Shown: positions 11,118 to 20,916 of the stretch, piece by piece
Position numbering within the stretch: position 1 is the stretch's first letter
How the letters are laid out: every line of letters begins with the position of its first letter
Assembly (NCBI GenBank): GCA_035578905.1
Contig: JAQJVL010000581.1
Location: 381,001-445,000 of the forward strand
Length of the DNA stretch: 64,000 bases
DNA from: Stictocephala bisonia
Taxonomy: Eukaryota; Arthropoda; Insecta; Hemiptera; Membracidae
Direction: 5' to 3'
Made by a program: the position numbers and the translations under genes
The notes under the pieces: model-generated
What the model was told of the DNA's origin: nothing
The model's input: the letters and a program-made list of their open reading frames with translations, nothing else
Databases searched by the model: none

Positions 11118-11204
11118 AAACTAGTTCACATTAGGGCTACTATTTTAATAAATTCAACGATAAATATAATAAAGTACCCTTTTATTCATTTTTTATAAAA
11201 ATAT

Positions 11205-11236
11205 ATTACTGGTTTCGGCTCTTAGGCCATCTTCAG
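11205..11236 (-). ncRNA. Hammerhead-ribozyme-like motif, PLE B left repeat
   Basis: On the minus strand: CTGAAGA (11236-11230), extra T (11229), GGC/GCC stem around CTAAGA, then GAAA (11216-11213). The left copy continues ACCAGTA where the right copy has the perfect palindrome ACCGGT, so this copy has one mismatch in the minimal stem III. Confidence 0.6.
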
Positions 11237-11260
11237 ATAGTAAAAAACACTTTTTACTAT

Positions 11261-12319
11261 TACTGACCCACCCTCCCACCCATACACGTACTGTACTATT
11301 ACTGACCCTCCCTCCCATCGAAACACGTACTATACCATTACTGACCTACCCTCCCACCCATACACGTACTATACTATTACTGACCCTCCCTCCCAGCCAA
11401 ACACGTACTATACTATTACTGACCCACCCTCCCACCCAATTACATACTATATTATTACTGCCCAAATACGTACTTAACTATTACTGACCCAGCCTCCCAC
11501 CCAAACACGTATTATACTATTACTGACCCACCCTCCCACCTATACACGTACTATACTATTACTGACCCACCCTCCCACCCATACACGTACTATACTATTA
11601 CTATTACTGAGTGGGGCTAATGACCCACCCACCCACCCATACAAGTACAGTGCTAATGACCCACCCGCCCTCCCATACACGCACAGTATAATGATTTACC
11701 CATATACAAACAGTGGTAGTGTCTCACCCGCCCTCCCATGCACGTACAGTGCTAATGACCCACCCACCCACCCATACAAGTACAGTGCTAATGACCCACC
11801 CGCCCACCCATACACGTACAGTGCTAATGACCCACCCGCCTTCCCATACACGTACAGTGCTAATGACCCACCCCCCCCCCCTCCCATACACGCACAGTAT
11901 AATGATTTACCCATATACAAACAGTGGTAGTGTCTCACCCGCCCTCCCATACACGTACAGTGCTAATGACCCACCCACCCACCCATACACGTACAGTGCT
12001 AACAATAGTGTTGACCAACCCACCTACCCATACACGTACGGGAGTATTGACGTACTCACCCATATACGTACAGCAGTGTTGACCCACCTACCGACCCATG
12101 CACGTACGGTAGTATTGACCCACACCCACCCATACACGTACGGTAGTGTAGACCCACCCACCCATACACGTACGATATTATTGACCCACCCACCCATACA
12201 CGTACGATAGCATTGACCCACCCACCCACCCATACACGTACGGTAGTGTAGACCCTCCCAACCACCCATACACGTACGGTAGTATTGACCCACCCACCCA
12301 TACACGTACGATAGTATTG
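11261..12319. repeat. GT-rich minisatellite, array 1
   Basis: Tandem units built on CCCACCCATACACGTAC plus a short variable part (ACTATACTATTACTGAC, AGTGCTAATGAC or GGTAGTATTGAC). Unit length changes in steps of 4 through the number of CCCA copies, giving 28/32/36-bp variants; early units are about 37 bp. Open frames of 60-165 codons cross the array on both strands only because the unit lacks stops. They read THPPTHTRTVV-like repeats and are not considered genes. Confidence 0.95.
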
Positions 12320-12528
12320 TTGTTGTATTCATTCACTAACTATGCATTCAAAACCATCTCATACATAATAATTGTAATCGGTTTTCGTAAGAACGAATAA
12401 AAGGAAAACGCTTTGAGGAATCTAAGCTCAACCAACGACGTACTTTGAAGGCACGGCAGCAGACGCAACGCGAATTACCACTGATGTTAGCTAAAGCGTA
12501 GAAAGCCCCTCAACAACGTACGTATAAT
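12320..12528. other. Non-repetitive spacer between minisatellite arrays
   Basis: About 210 bp of unrelated sequence without coding signs. Confidence 0.5.
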
Positions 12529-12916
12529 AGTGCTACCACCCACCCATACAAGTACGGTTGTGATGAATAAACGTACACACGTACAGTGTAATGACCCTCC
12601 CTCCCACACATACACGTACAGTGATGATGACCTGCCCACCCACCAATATACTTACAGTGGTGATGACCCGCCTGCCCACCCATACACGTACATCGGTGAT
12701 GAACCACCCGCCCACCCATACACGTACAGTGATGATGACCCGCCCACCCACCCATACACGTACAGTGGTGATGACCCACCCACCCACCCATACACGTACA
12801 GTGGTAATATCCCACCCACCCACCCATACACGTAAAGTGGTATTGACCCACCTACCCACCCCTACACGTAAAGTGGTATTGATCCACCGACCCACCCATA
12901 CACTTATAGTGGTATT
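12529..12916. repeat. GT-rich minisatellite, array 2
   Basis: Same family as array 1, here mainly with AGTGGTGATGAC between CCCACCCATACACGTAC blocks. Confidence 0.95.
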
Positions 12917-13204
12917 AAATGGAGGAACATGCGATAAATACAGTTGACTTGTACTCACTGAATTAATTAATTAAAAACATTAATTCATTATTAACCATAA
13001 AACGACATCTACATGTTAACCTTAAATTCAATTTGATTATACTGTCAAATGATAACTTCATATTGCATAAAATAGAATACAACAGAATATATTGGATTTA
13101 TTGGTGGGTACTGATCCACTCACCCACCCATACACGTACTTGGTACTTTTATAGTAACCATATAGAGTACCATATACAGTAGAAAAATACTCATCGTTTA
13201 ATTT
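12917..13204. other. AT-rich spacer with a single minisatellite unit
   Basis: AT-rich sequence, with one isolated minisatellite unit near 13108-13140. Confidence 0.6.
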
Positions 13205-13522
13205 TCACGTACGATGGTATTGACCCACCCACCCCCCTATACACGTATGGTGGTATTGACCCACCCATACATGTACGATGGTATTGACCCACCCACCCAC
13301 CCATACACGTACGGTGGTATTGACCCACCCATACACGTATGGTAGTATTGTCCCACACACCCACTCATACACTTACGGTGGTATTGACCCATCCTCCCAC
13401 TCATACACGTACGATGGTATTGACCCACCTACCCTGCTATACACGTACGATGGTATTGACCCACCCGCCCACCCATACACGTACGGTGGTATTGACCCAC
13501 CCATACACGTACTGTGGTAGGT
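13205..13522. repeat. GT-rich minisatellite, array 3
   Basis: Same unit with GGTGGTATTGAC or GATGGTATTGAC between CCCACCCATACACGTAC blocks. Confidence 0.95.
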
Positions 13523-13608
13523 ACACAAGACCTGGGTGAATTTCAGATAGTTTACCCTTATATTCATTTGAGTTTAGTCAAAAACATTTTGTATACCCAA
13601 GAATAACT

Positions 13609-13840
13609 TTAACCTAACCTAACCCACCCTCCCTCCCATACACGTACAGTAGTGTTGATCCACCCGCCCAACCGTACACGTACAGTGGTGTTGACCCACC
13701 CACCCATACACGTACAGTGGTATTGACCCACCCACCCATCCATACACGTACAGTGGTCTTGACCCCCCTCTCACCCATACACGTACAGTGCTATTGACTC
13801 ACCCGCTCACCCTACGTGTACAGTGCTATTGTAATAGCAC
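13609..13840. repeat. GT-rich minisatellite, array 4, opened by telomere-like CCTAA repeats
   Basis: Starts with TTAACCTAACCTAACCC, i.e. about two and a half copies of the insect telomere repeat TTAGG on the minus strand. C-rich minisatellite units follow directly. Confidence 0.85.
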
Positions 13841-13970
13841 TTGTATGGGTGGGTGGGTGGGAAAATGTAATCGTACGGTAATGGAAGGGGAATAGTACGT
13901 GTATAGGTGGGTGGGTGGGTCAATACCACAGTACGTGTATGGGCGGGTCAATATTACAGTACGTGTATTT
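13841..13970. repeat. GT-rich minisatellite, array 5, opposite orientation
   Basis: The family now reads G-rich on the + strand (TGGGTGGGTGGGTGGGAAAA), so the array flips orientation at about 13840. The runs of GGG form a textbook G-quadruplex pattern. Confidence 0.9.
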
Positions 13971-14017
13971 AAGGGAGTCTAGTCATACTAGTTTGCTTTA
14001 GTTCACACGCTTCTTAA

Positions 14018-14982
14018 CACATTGAGTGCGGGTCACACGCCCGCGGGTGATAGCAGTGCTTGCGCGAGCAGCGGATAGGTCGCAGGCGGTGGACGGATCA
14101 ATACCGGCTTGTACGCTTCAGTGTCGTCTAGCCCTTTGGCTTAGAAGGGTCGGATTTGCGCCGCATTATAGCCTGTTTCTCGCGTCACATTTCCTTGTTC
14201 TTCGTTCGTGGATCGCGCCATTTTGAGCCAGTTGGCGGGGGTTAGCGTGCCTGCGCGCGCAGCGGAACTGTTGCCGGCGGTTGACGAAGCAATGCTTGTT
14301 TGTGGAATTCAGTGTGGTCTAGCCACTTGCCGTATAACGGTCGGATTTGCGCTGCATTGTTGCCTGTGTCTTGCGTCACGTTTCGGTGTTCGCCGTTCGT
14401 GGATCGCGCCATTTTGAGCCAGTTGGCTTGCATCGGAGTTTTACCATTTTATTTTTGTGTATAATAGTGAAACATTAGTATCGTGTTGTGTTATATTGTA
14501 TTGTGATTTGTGTTATATTGTAAATATATTTGTATAGTGCGTTTTATTCTTTTCTGCAATGTTTCAACCAACTCCTGGGCCATCTTCGGCTCCTGACTTT
14601 GTCCTGCCGACAGTGATGGTGAAGTTGATGACCCAATCCAACATCAGATAATGGGAAATGCTTCAGATGACTCTGATTCTTATGAATCTGATGATTCTGA
14701 TATCGGAAATGATACTCCTGTATGGCGTATTTAAACTTCAGGAATGTGACCTGCCGCGACTAATTGCGGCAGCGTCTCGCGGCGCGCATGGGTTTCGTTG
14801 CGATGTGCGGCTCCACCGCCGGCGGACGATCACTTCGGAAGCCCCGATCTACCAGAATTGAGGCCATAAACTGGATTTGGTGTATCAACCCTGTTTCCTG
14901 ACTATATAAGGTATTGTTTTATTACAAAATATTATTTTAGTTTCTGGCATGTTTTTAACATATTTTTTCAGCAGCGAATGTG
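14018..14982 (+). mobile_element. TTAA-flanked MITE 2, with internal 190-bp duplication
   Basis: TTAA at 14014-14017 and 14983-14986. Ends are CACATTGAGTGCGGG and, inverted, CACATTCGCTGCTGA. It is the same family as MITE 1 but inverted relative to it. It is longer because a segment ending in TTTTGAGCCAGTTGGC occurs twice in tandem (about 14030-14235 and 14236-14430). Near 14560-14720 there is a stretch resembling an acidic transposase start (TCAPSS-like, SDSDESDDSD-like codons), perhaps the remains of a deleted piggyBac-type gene. Confidence 0.85.
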
Positions 14983-15054
14983 TTAACTTAATTATTGAGT
15001 TGTTCTGGTGTTATCAATGGCAATTCATTTTCTTTTTTAAAATGGCTTTTAATA

Positions 15055-15365
15055 CCACTGTACGTGTAGGGGGGGCGGATGGTTTAGTACCTGTACGTGT
15101 AGTAAATACCACTGTACGTATATGGGTGGGCGGGTGGGTAAATGCTACTGTACGCTATTGGTGGGTGGGTGGGTCAATACCACTGTACGTTATTGGTGGG
15201 TGGGTGGGTTAGGTTAGGTATCCACTGTACCTAACCCAACACAGCTCTTTTTTTAATACCACCGTACGTGAAGGGGGGAGGGTGGGTCAATACCACCGTA
15301 CGTGCATGGGGTGGGAGGGTGGGTCAATACCACCGTACGTGCATGGGGTGGGAGGGTGGGTTTTT
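15055..15365. repeat. GT-rich minisatellite, array 6, G-rich strand up, with TTAGG motif
   Basis: Units such as AATACCACCGTACGTGCATG followed by GGGTGGGAGGGTGGGTC. At about 15200-15218 the run GGGTGGGTTAGGTTAGGT joins the minisatellite to a short telomere-like repeat. The orientation is opposite to arrays 1-4. Confidence 0.9.
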
Positions 15366-15412
15366 TACTATCTTAGGCCATCTTCAGATAGTAAAAAAAA
15401 CTTTTTTACTCT

Positions 15413-15443
15413 CTGAAGATGGCCTAAGAGCCGAAACCGGTAA
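15413..15443 (+). ncRNA. Hammerhead-ribozyme-like motif, PLE B right repeat
   Basis: CTGAAGA (15413-15419), extra T, GGC (15421-15423) pairing with GCC (15430-15432) around CTAAGA, GAAA (15433-15436). The last A starts the palindrome ACCGGT, followed by A. Confidence 0.7.
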
Positions 15444-15502
15444 TATATTTTTATAAAAAATGAATAAAAGGGTACTTTATTATATTTATCGTTGAATTTA
15501 CT

Positions 15503-16447
15503 CTTAGACTTTATGAAAAATTTAATAGTGATGGCTCAGTATTAGAGAGGAAACGTCAACGGCCTTCCACTGTCCGTACTCCTCAGAATGTTGAAGCTGT
15601 CAGAGCAGCATTGGTGAGGAGTCCAGGCAAGTTGACTAGAAAAGCGGCAGCAGATCTTCACATTTCTAGGCGATCTGTGCAGAGAATTAAAAAAAATTTG
15701 TATTTTTATCCATACAAAATTACAGTGTTACCTAAATTAATGATTGACAACAAACTTCAAAGAATGGTTTTCGCAGAATGGGCTGTTAATCAAGACATGT
15801 TGATTAACAATGTTTCGTTCTCAGATGAGGCCCATTTTCACTTAGAAGGTGTTGTAAATAAATAAAATGTGCGTTTTTGGGCTTCCGAAAATCCACTCGT
15901 GTTACATGAAAAAGTGCATCATGCTCCAAGAGTTACGAAATGGGCAGCCATCTTGGGCCATGGGCTAATAGGGCTATTCTTTTTTTTTTTTTTTTAACAA
16001 TGTGAATAGTGAGCGTTATCTAAATATGCTGAGTAATTATCTTGTACCTCAACTTATCGCAAAAGGATTTTAATTAGAGAACCAGTGGTTCATGCAGGAT
16101 GGAGCCAGACCACACACGGCTAACGTTGTTTTAGATTTCTGCATGAAAATTTCAACCAAAATGTCATTTCAAGCCGATTTCCTAATCGTTTTGGGTGTGG
16201 CCATAACTGGCCCCCAAACAGTCCTGATTTGAATCCGTGCGATTATTTTCTTTGGGGATTTCTTAAGGAGAAGATCTTCCCTAAACATCCTAACACACTG
16301 ATGGATCTGCGAGTGCTAATCATTGAGGCATGTAACGAGATAACCGAGGATATGTGTCACAGAGTCATCAATAACATAGGCGTTCGTGTTAAAGCAGTTG
16401 TCAGACAAGAAGGTGGCCACATTGAACATGTAATGGCCTCAAACTAA
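15503..16447 (+). pseudogene. mariner transposase, catalytic part, broken
   Basis: Resumes with LRLYEKFNSDGSVLERKRQR, then the second helix-turn-helix (RKAAADLHISRRSVQRI). The first catalytic aspartate sits in FSDEAHFH. After GVVNK a TAA at 15863-15865 replaces the expected glutamine codon, but the frame goes on (NVRFWASENP). A long T run near 15980-15996 and a second stop at about 16069 follow. The second aspartate is in FMQDGARPHTANVVLDF. One frameshift then moves reading to the frame containing NWPPNSPDLNPCDYFLWGFL, with the third acidic residue D typical of mariner (DD34D type). It ends at TAA 16445-16447. Inactive: two stops and at least one frameshift, besides the two insertions. Confidence 0.9.
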
Positions 16448-16552
16448 TGTCCAGGTGTGCAGTAGACAATTTATATCAAACTTTACTGTATTGTATTCAC
16501 AATACATTTTCTTTAACAAAAATAAATGTTGGATCATTTCGTGTCTACCCTT

Positions 16553-19500
16553 TAAATAAGCAGCAGTTTCTGATTCACTGTATGCTTTGAAATTTCCTTT
16601 TTCTCTTTTATCCTAAACAGTTATTTGCATAGGGTGCCACAGTGTGCTGTCTGCACATTACGATCGTCTCCCTCGGACAGCTCAGACTTCCTCTGTGTTT
16701 CATTTACTTTCGGTGTCTTTGTTTTCATTTTCTGTGTTCCGTGATTTTGTTTTCTGTGTTCTTTGGCGTCGACGGCTAGCTCGCCATTCTAGTTTTGCAG
16801 CCGACGAGTAGTGTATTGCGGCTAGAAACTTTAGGTAAGTGTTAGTTCAATTTTTTTACTTTTGTAACTGTTTGGCTAAAAATATTGTTTATTGATTTCT
16901 TGTTCTCTGATGTGTGTTGTTTCAGTAATTAATAAAGCTATTGCCTGTTTATGAAAAGGTTTTATTTTCAGCAGGTCTAAGTTAGGCCCATGTGCCGATG
17001 TAAATGTAATTGTGTTTTTCTATTTATTGTATTGTTTTGTCATGTTAAAACTTATTTTTAAATGTAATTAAATTTTTTTATTTTTGTGTACCATAATTAT
17101 TTAATAGTAAACTCAGTATCATTTTCTCTTTTTATAACTGTCATACTTCATAGGATAGATTTAGCAAAAGGCTTCATGTTGTTGCCGGACACGGCAGGAT
17201 TTTAGTTATGTAATGCTGAGACATGTAAAATTGTTATCTTTGTTCATATTTTTGCTTATTAATTTGGTCAAACAGTTGTACTTAGTCTTTTGTTACTTTA
17301 GGTAAAAACTTATTTTGATATTTATGTAGTTTCTGTACTTCTTATTTTATTTTACAAATTTTACATTTGAAATATTATGGCAGCTTTTTAGTATAAAAAA
17401 TGTTTCTTTTGTTAATCTCACACTTTCTTTTTCTATTTTGTTATATCACTTTTGTGGAGCCAAACTAAAATTTGTATTGTGCTGTGCTTTTCTTTAGCCC
17501 AGACTCCGGGGTCGGAGTGTGATGGACGGGCACCTGCATGGCTTCTTACTGCAGTTTCCTGGAGGCACAGCGGGCTGGGCCAAGCCTTCTTCTCTACAAC
17601 CCAGAAGGGCAGCCACCTATTCCCCCTTTCCACACTGTCCATCCAACGGCCTCCAGGATGAAGGCTTTGACATGCAGGTGACCCAAACCCAGTTTATTTA
17701 TCCGGTCTTTCTGGCCTCCATTTTGAGACTTTTTCTGAAGAAAGTGCCGTCAAAGTGACTTTTGTTTACCAGCGAGGATATTTGTTTGATTACTGCAGTG
17801 AACATTACCCTGTGGAAGCAAGAATTGATATTTATATTTAATTTTAATTTTTTTAATTTATATTTTTCTTATGGCTGGATTTCTGGTTATTTTCTTTTAA
17901 AGAACGGTGTTCTGGGGTAATTCTTCACTTTGTAGTTCCCATTAGGAGCTCCCCCAGTTTAACTTTCTGGATTTCGGCGTATTTATTAATTTAATTCTTT
18001 TGTTTCGTTTTTTTAACTTTTTCAAATTGGCCAAACCTTCCAAATTTCATTTGTTGCCTGAGGTCCCGTAAGTTCAGCTGCATAAGTAAATTTAAATTTT
18101 GTCTTGGTATTATTTGTAGTTATGTTTATATTTATTTGTTGATAACATTATTATTTATTTAGATGTTTATGCCATGTGTTGTTTTTGTTGTAACTTTATT
18201 ACCGTTTCATTTTTTCAGAGATATATTTATGATGCTATAAAAATATTTTATTAGGCCTAACCTATTTTTTGATATAGCCTATGTTTAGTTTGATACTTTT
18301 TGCTATGTTTATTTTGATACTTTGTACTGTTGAAATTTATCTATCTTGTTTTCTTTTTTTTGCCTCGAGGCCATACATACATATAAATATATTTGTAATT
18401 TTTTTATAATGATTTAAAGTTACTTTCAACATTGTAAATTCACAGCCCATGTTGTAAATGTTTTAATTTTTTTGTAACTTAATATTTTTTAAATACTTTT
18501 AATGTTTTTTTAATTTTCATATAATAAACAATATTTTTGCCATTCAACTTGTGTTTTTTTTGTTTGTTCTGTGTCATCCTCCTGAGTCCGGTGCCTTCGC
18601 ACCACCCACTCTTGATGGGTCCAGCAATGTTTTGATAGTTCGAGGGTGGGTTACAACAGACAGTTGTAGTTAAGTTTCTTTTAGATCCATTTCTTATTCT
18701 TACATTCTTCATTATTTATTAGTACCAATAATAGTATTTCTTCTTCTTCTTTTTTAATAGAAGCTTTGATGTTTGAACATCATGTGAACTCTTTTGATGA
18801 TGATATTAGGATTATCTAGGTCTAGTGAGGCTGCACAATTATTTAGTGATAAGTTTCCAAGCATTATCCATCTTACACCCTTGCAAGAATAGTTGCAAGA
18901 ATGAGAATCAAGTGAAAAATAAAACAGAATCAAGTAGGCCTGTCACACCTGATGGAAGTAAAACAGAAGAAGTGGATATTCAGTTAAAAATCCCCACTTA
19001 TCAATGCAAAGAGCAGCTTAAGAAGACAACAGTAGCTGTAGCTCAGTAATAAAAATCCTTTATGCTAGTAAATTTATGTCTTGTAAGAGTCCTCTCAATA
19101 TAGTGGAAATTCATCGTAGGGTTGAAGTTTTGGAAGTTATGTTGAGTAAATTAGACTCAGACTGGCTTAATAAATGGCTACATTCATGACAAATTGCACT
19201 GTAAATTGGCATAATATAACCAGCTGTCTGACATTTCAATGGGCCTTGCTGACTTCTAGTGTATGTGATATTGAGTGTTGATACATAATAGACACCATCA
19301 TCCCTCAATGTATATTTTGGATGTGCCACTTCTCTATGTCTTGTGCATTTTACTATAAAGTTATGTTTTACTTTTGAGATGATAAAATCAGTTGTTAACT
19401 TTTTGAATCCTGACACCGCAGTGTTGCAGCCTAGCGTAATGTGGACTAGCTGCCCGCGGCCAGTTGCAGCGATGAAATATCGTGTTGAGTGTGCGCCATT

Positions 19501-20295
19501 TTCATTAATATTTATTGACAGAATGTCATGAAACAACTTTGGCAATCTTTGAGACAGTTAGGCATTGTGTTATCATGTGTTTAGTTGCATTTGATTTAAT
19601 GCTAGATTTGGGACAGATGCATATACATTTCTGATGTTGGTTTATTACTTATCTGTCATTTGGAAACACAAAACGGCGGAGTGATCACATATATTGTGCA
19701 AAAAAGAAAGTAAGGAATTTCACAGTGCAAATTTTTTCAGTGATTTATCTGAGTGTAGTGATCAAAAGAACATTGAAGAAGGTTCATTTTCACTACAAAA
19801 TAATAGTGACAAAAGTAATTGTTCTTAAAATTATAGTGAATTTATTTGTGACGTTTTTGTTGACGTATAGGCTACGTTGAATGTAACAGGTCTGCCTCTT
19901 TCCCATGCCCTTTTAGTAATAAGACTACTATCAGCTTAACAACCAGGCTAATTTATATTGAAATTATTATAATCTAAGGATTGTTTCAAATGTTTTCTTG
20001 TGAGCACTTTTGTTTATTTGACATTGGTTTCAAGCATTGATATGAAGGGTAACATGGCTACATTGATCATAACATTGAGTTTATGTCAAAATCATTATAT
20101 TTCATAGACAATATCACTAGGTCTACCATGGAAAATGTTAAATTATTTTAAATTTCTTAGTAACATAGGAACATAGATAAGGAATGTTGAAAAATCCCGG
20201 GACAGCAGAGTACCCTATTAGATTAAACACTCAGGATTCAGAGTTAAAAATTGTGGTCCTTTCATTGAAAATGTAATATTTTGATAATCTATATA
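16553..20295. other. Long AT-rich stretch, no gene recognised
   Basis: Part of the 19-kb PPP6C intron. It has a GC-richer block at 16640-16850 ending in TTTAGGTAAGTG, a strong donor-like sequence. A second GC-rich block lies at 17490-17690 with frames on both strands, followed by T-rich sequence and a third small GC block at 18570-18660. Frames at 19111-19545 (minus) and 18825-19049 (plus) are not recognised. I see no repeat partner for any of these in the window. Could be an old retroelement or a non-coding transcript. Confidence 0.4.
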
Positions 20296-20916
20296 CAGGG
20301 TGTCCCATAAGCATCCAGCCAAACTTCTGGAGGTCATTCCTTGGGTTAAAAGAAACAAAAAATGTCATGTGTACAAATCGTCTATCTTACATCGTTATCT
20401 GTCTGTCTGTATGTGATTTTTACAAAAAGGTTAGTAACTTTTTAAATTGTTACAGTTAAATATCTTAATAACCTTAAATTTTATTAAAAACCAGTTGAAG
20501 AATTTATTTCAACAAATAATGGTATAAAAAGTTTTAAGATCAAACAACAATTACCTGACAGATTGAAATTTTTGTCTAATAACAAAGGAATTCTTCTGCA
20601 AATTAATCTTTTTCATTTGATAAAGATTTTTATTTCTCGGTTAATTGCATTTGATCTTAAAACTGTTATACCATTATTTGTATAAATAAATTCTCTAACT
20701 TTTTTTAACGGACTGATTTTTATTAAAATTTAAGGTTATTAAGATAATGTCATGAATTTATTTCAAATGACTACAGAGATATTAACCTTTTTGTAAAAAT
20801 CACATTTAGACAGACAGATGGATAACGGTGTGAAATAGACAATTTGTACACATGACATTTGTTGTTTGTTTGCCAAGGAACTTACAGAAGTGGCTGTATA
20901 CTTACGGGGCACCCTG
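20296..20916. mobile_element. Foldback MITE with about 300-bp inverted repeats
   Basis: TA on both sides (20294-20295 and 20917-20918). The ends are CAGGGTGTCCCATAAGCATC and, inverted, CAGGGTGCCCCGTAAGTATA. Similarity continues inward through the whole element: both arms hold ATGTCATGTGTACAAAT, GTGATTTTTACAAAAAGGTT, CTTAATAACCTTAAATTTTA and AATAATGGTATAA. It is therefore an almost complete palindrome without coding capacity. End sequence and TA target suggest mobilisation by a Tc1/mariner-type transposase. Confidence 0.88.

Larger units (their letters stand above)
11118..15502. mobile_element. PLE B: inverted Penelope-type terminal repeats enclosing minisatellites and MITE 2
   Basis: The left end (about 11118-11260) and right end (about 15386-15500) are inverted copies: TTCAACGATAAATATAATAA on the left answers TTATTATATTTATCGTTGAA on the right. 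They carry matching hammerhead-like motifs. The flanking 12-13 bp CTTAGACTTKTAT is duplicated, as expected for a target-site duplication. No RT or endonuclease remains inside; the interior is minisatellite arrays plus MITE 2. The block disrupts the mariner transposase. Confidence 0.7.
10259..16552 (+). mobile_element. mariner-type element split by two later insertions
   Basis: Outer inverted repeats match: CAGGGTGGCGCACGATATGA at 10259 and, as reverse complement, AAGGGTAGACACGAAATGAT ending at 16552; both continue with TCCAACATTT. TA lies on both sides (10257-10258 and 16553-16554). The transposase is in three parts: 10406-10462, 11023-11117 and 15503-16447. A TTAA-flanked MITE (10465-11018) separates parts 1 and 2. 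A block with inverted PLE repeats and minisatellite arrays (11118-15502) separates parts 2 and 3. Confidence 0.85.

Noticed and set aside
12529..12916. Regularly spaced repeats as a CRISPR array
   Set aside because: Units are contiguous with no unique spacers, vary in length by 4 bp, and the genome is eukaryotic.
11691..13567. Open frames of 60-165 codons on both strands with PPTHTRT/GGWVG repeats
   Set aside because: They arise because the minisatellite unit lacks stops in several frames; both strands are open and the frames stop at array edges. No start context or family.
14026..14433. Frames of 60-70 codons in a GC-rich segment
   Set aside because: They lie inside the non-coding MITE 2, and the repeat structure explains them.
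17433..17758. Frames on both strands in a GC block, possible gene
   Set aside because: Short, in mutually overlapping frames, no recognisable domain; left as unassigned.
19111..19545. 144-codon minus-strand frame
   Set aside because: No recognisable motif; length can occur by chance. Noted only in the intron description.
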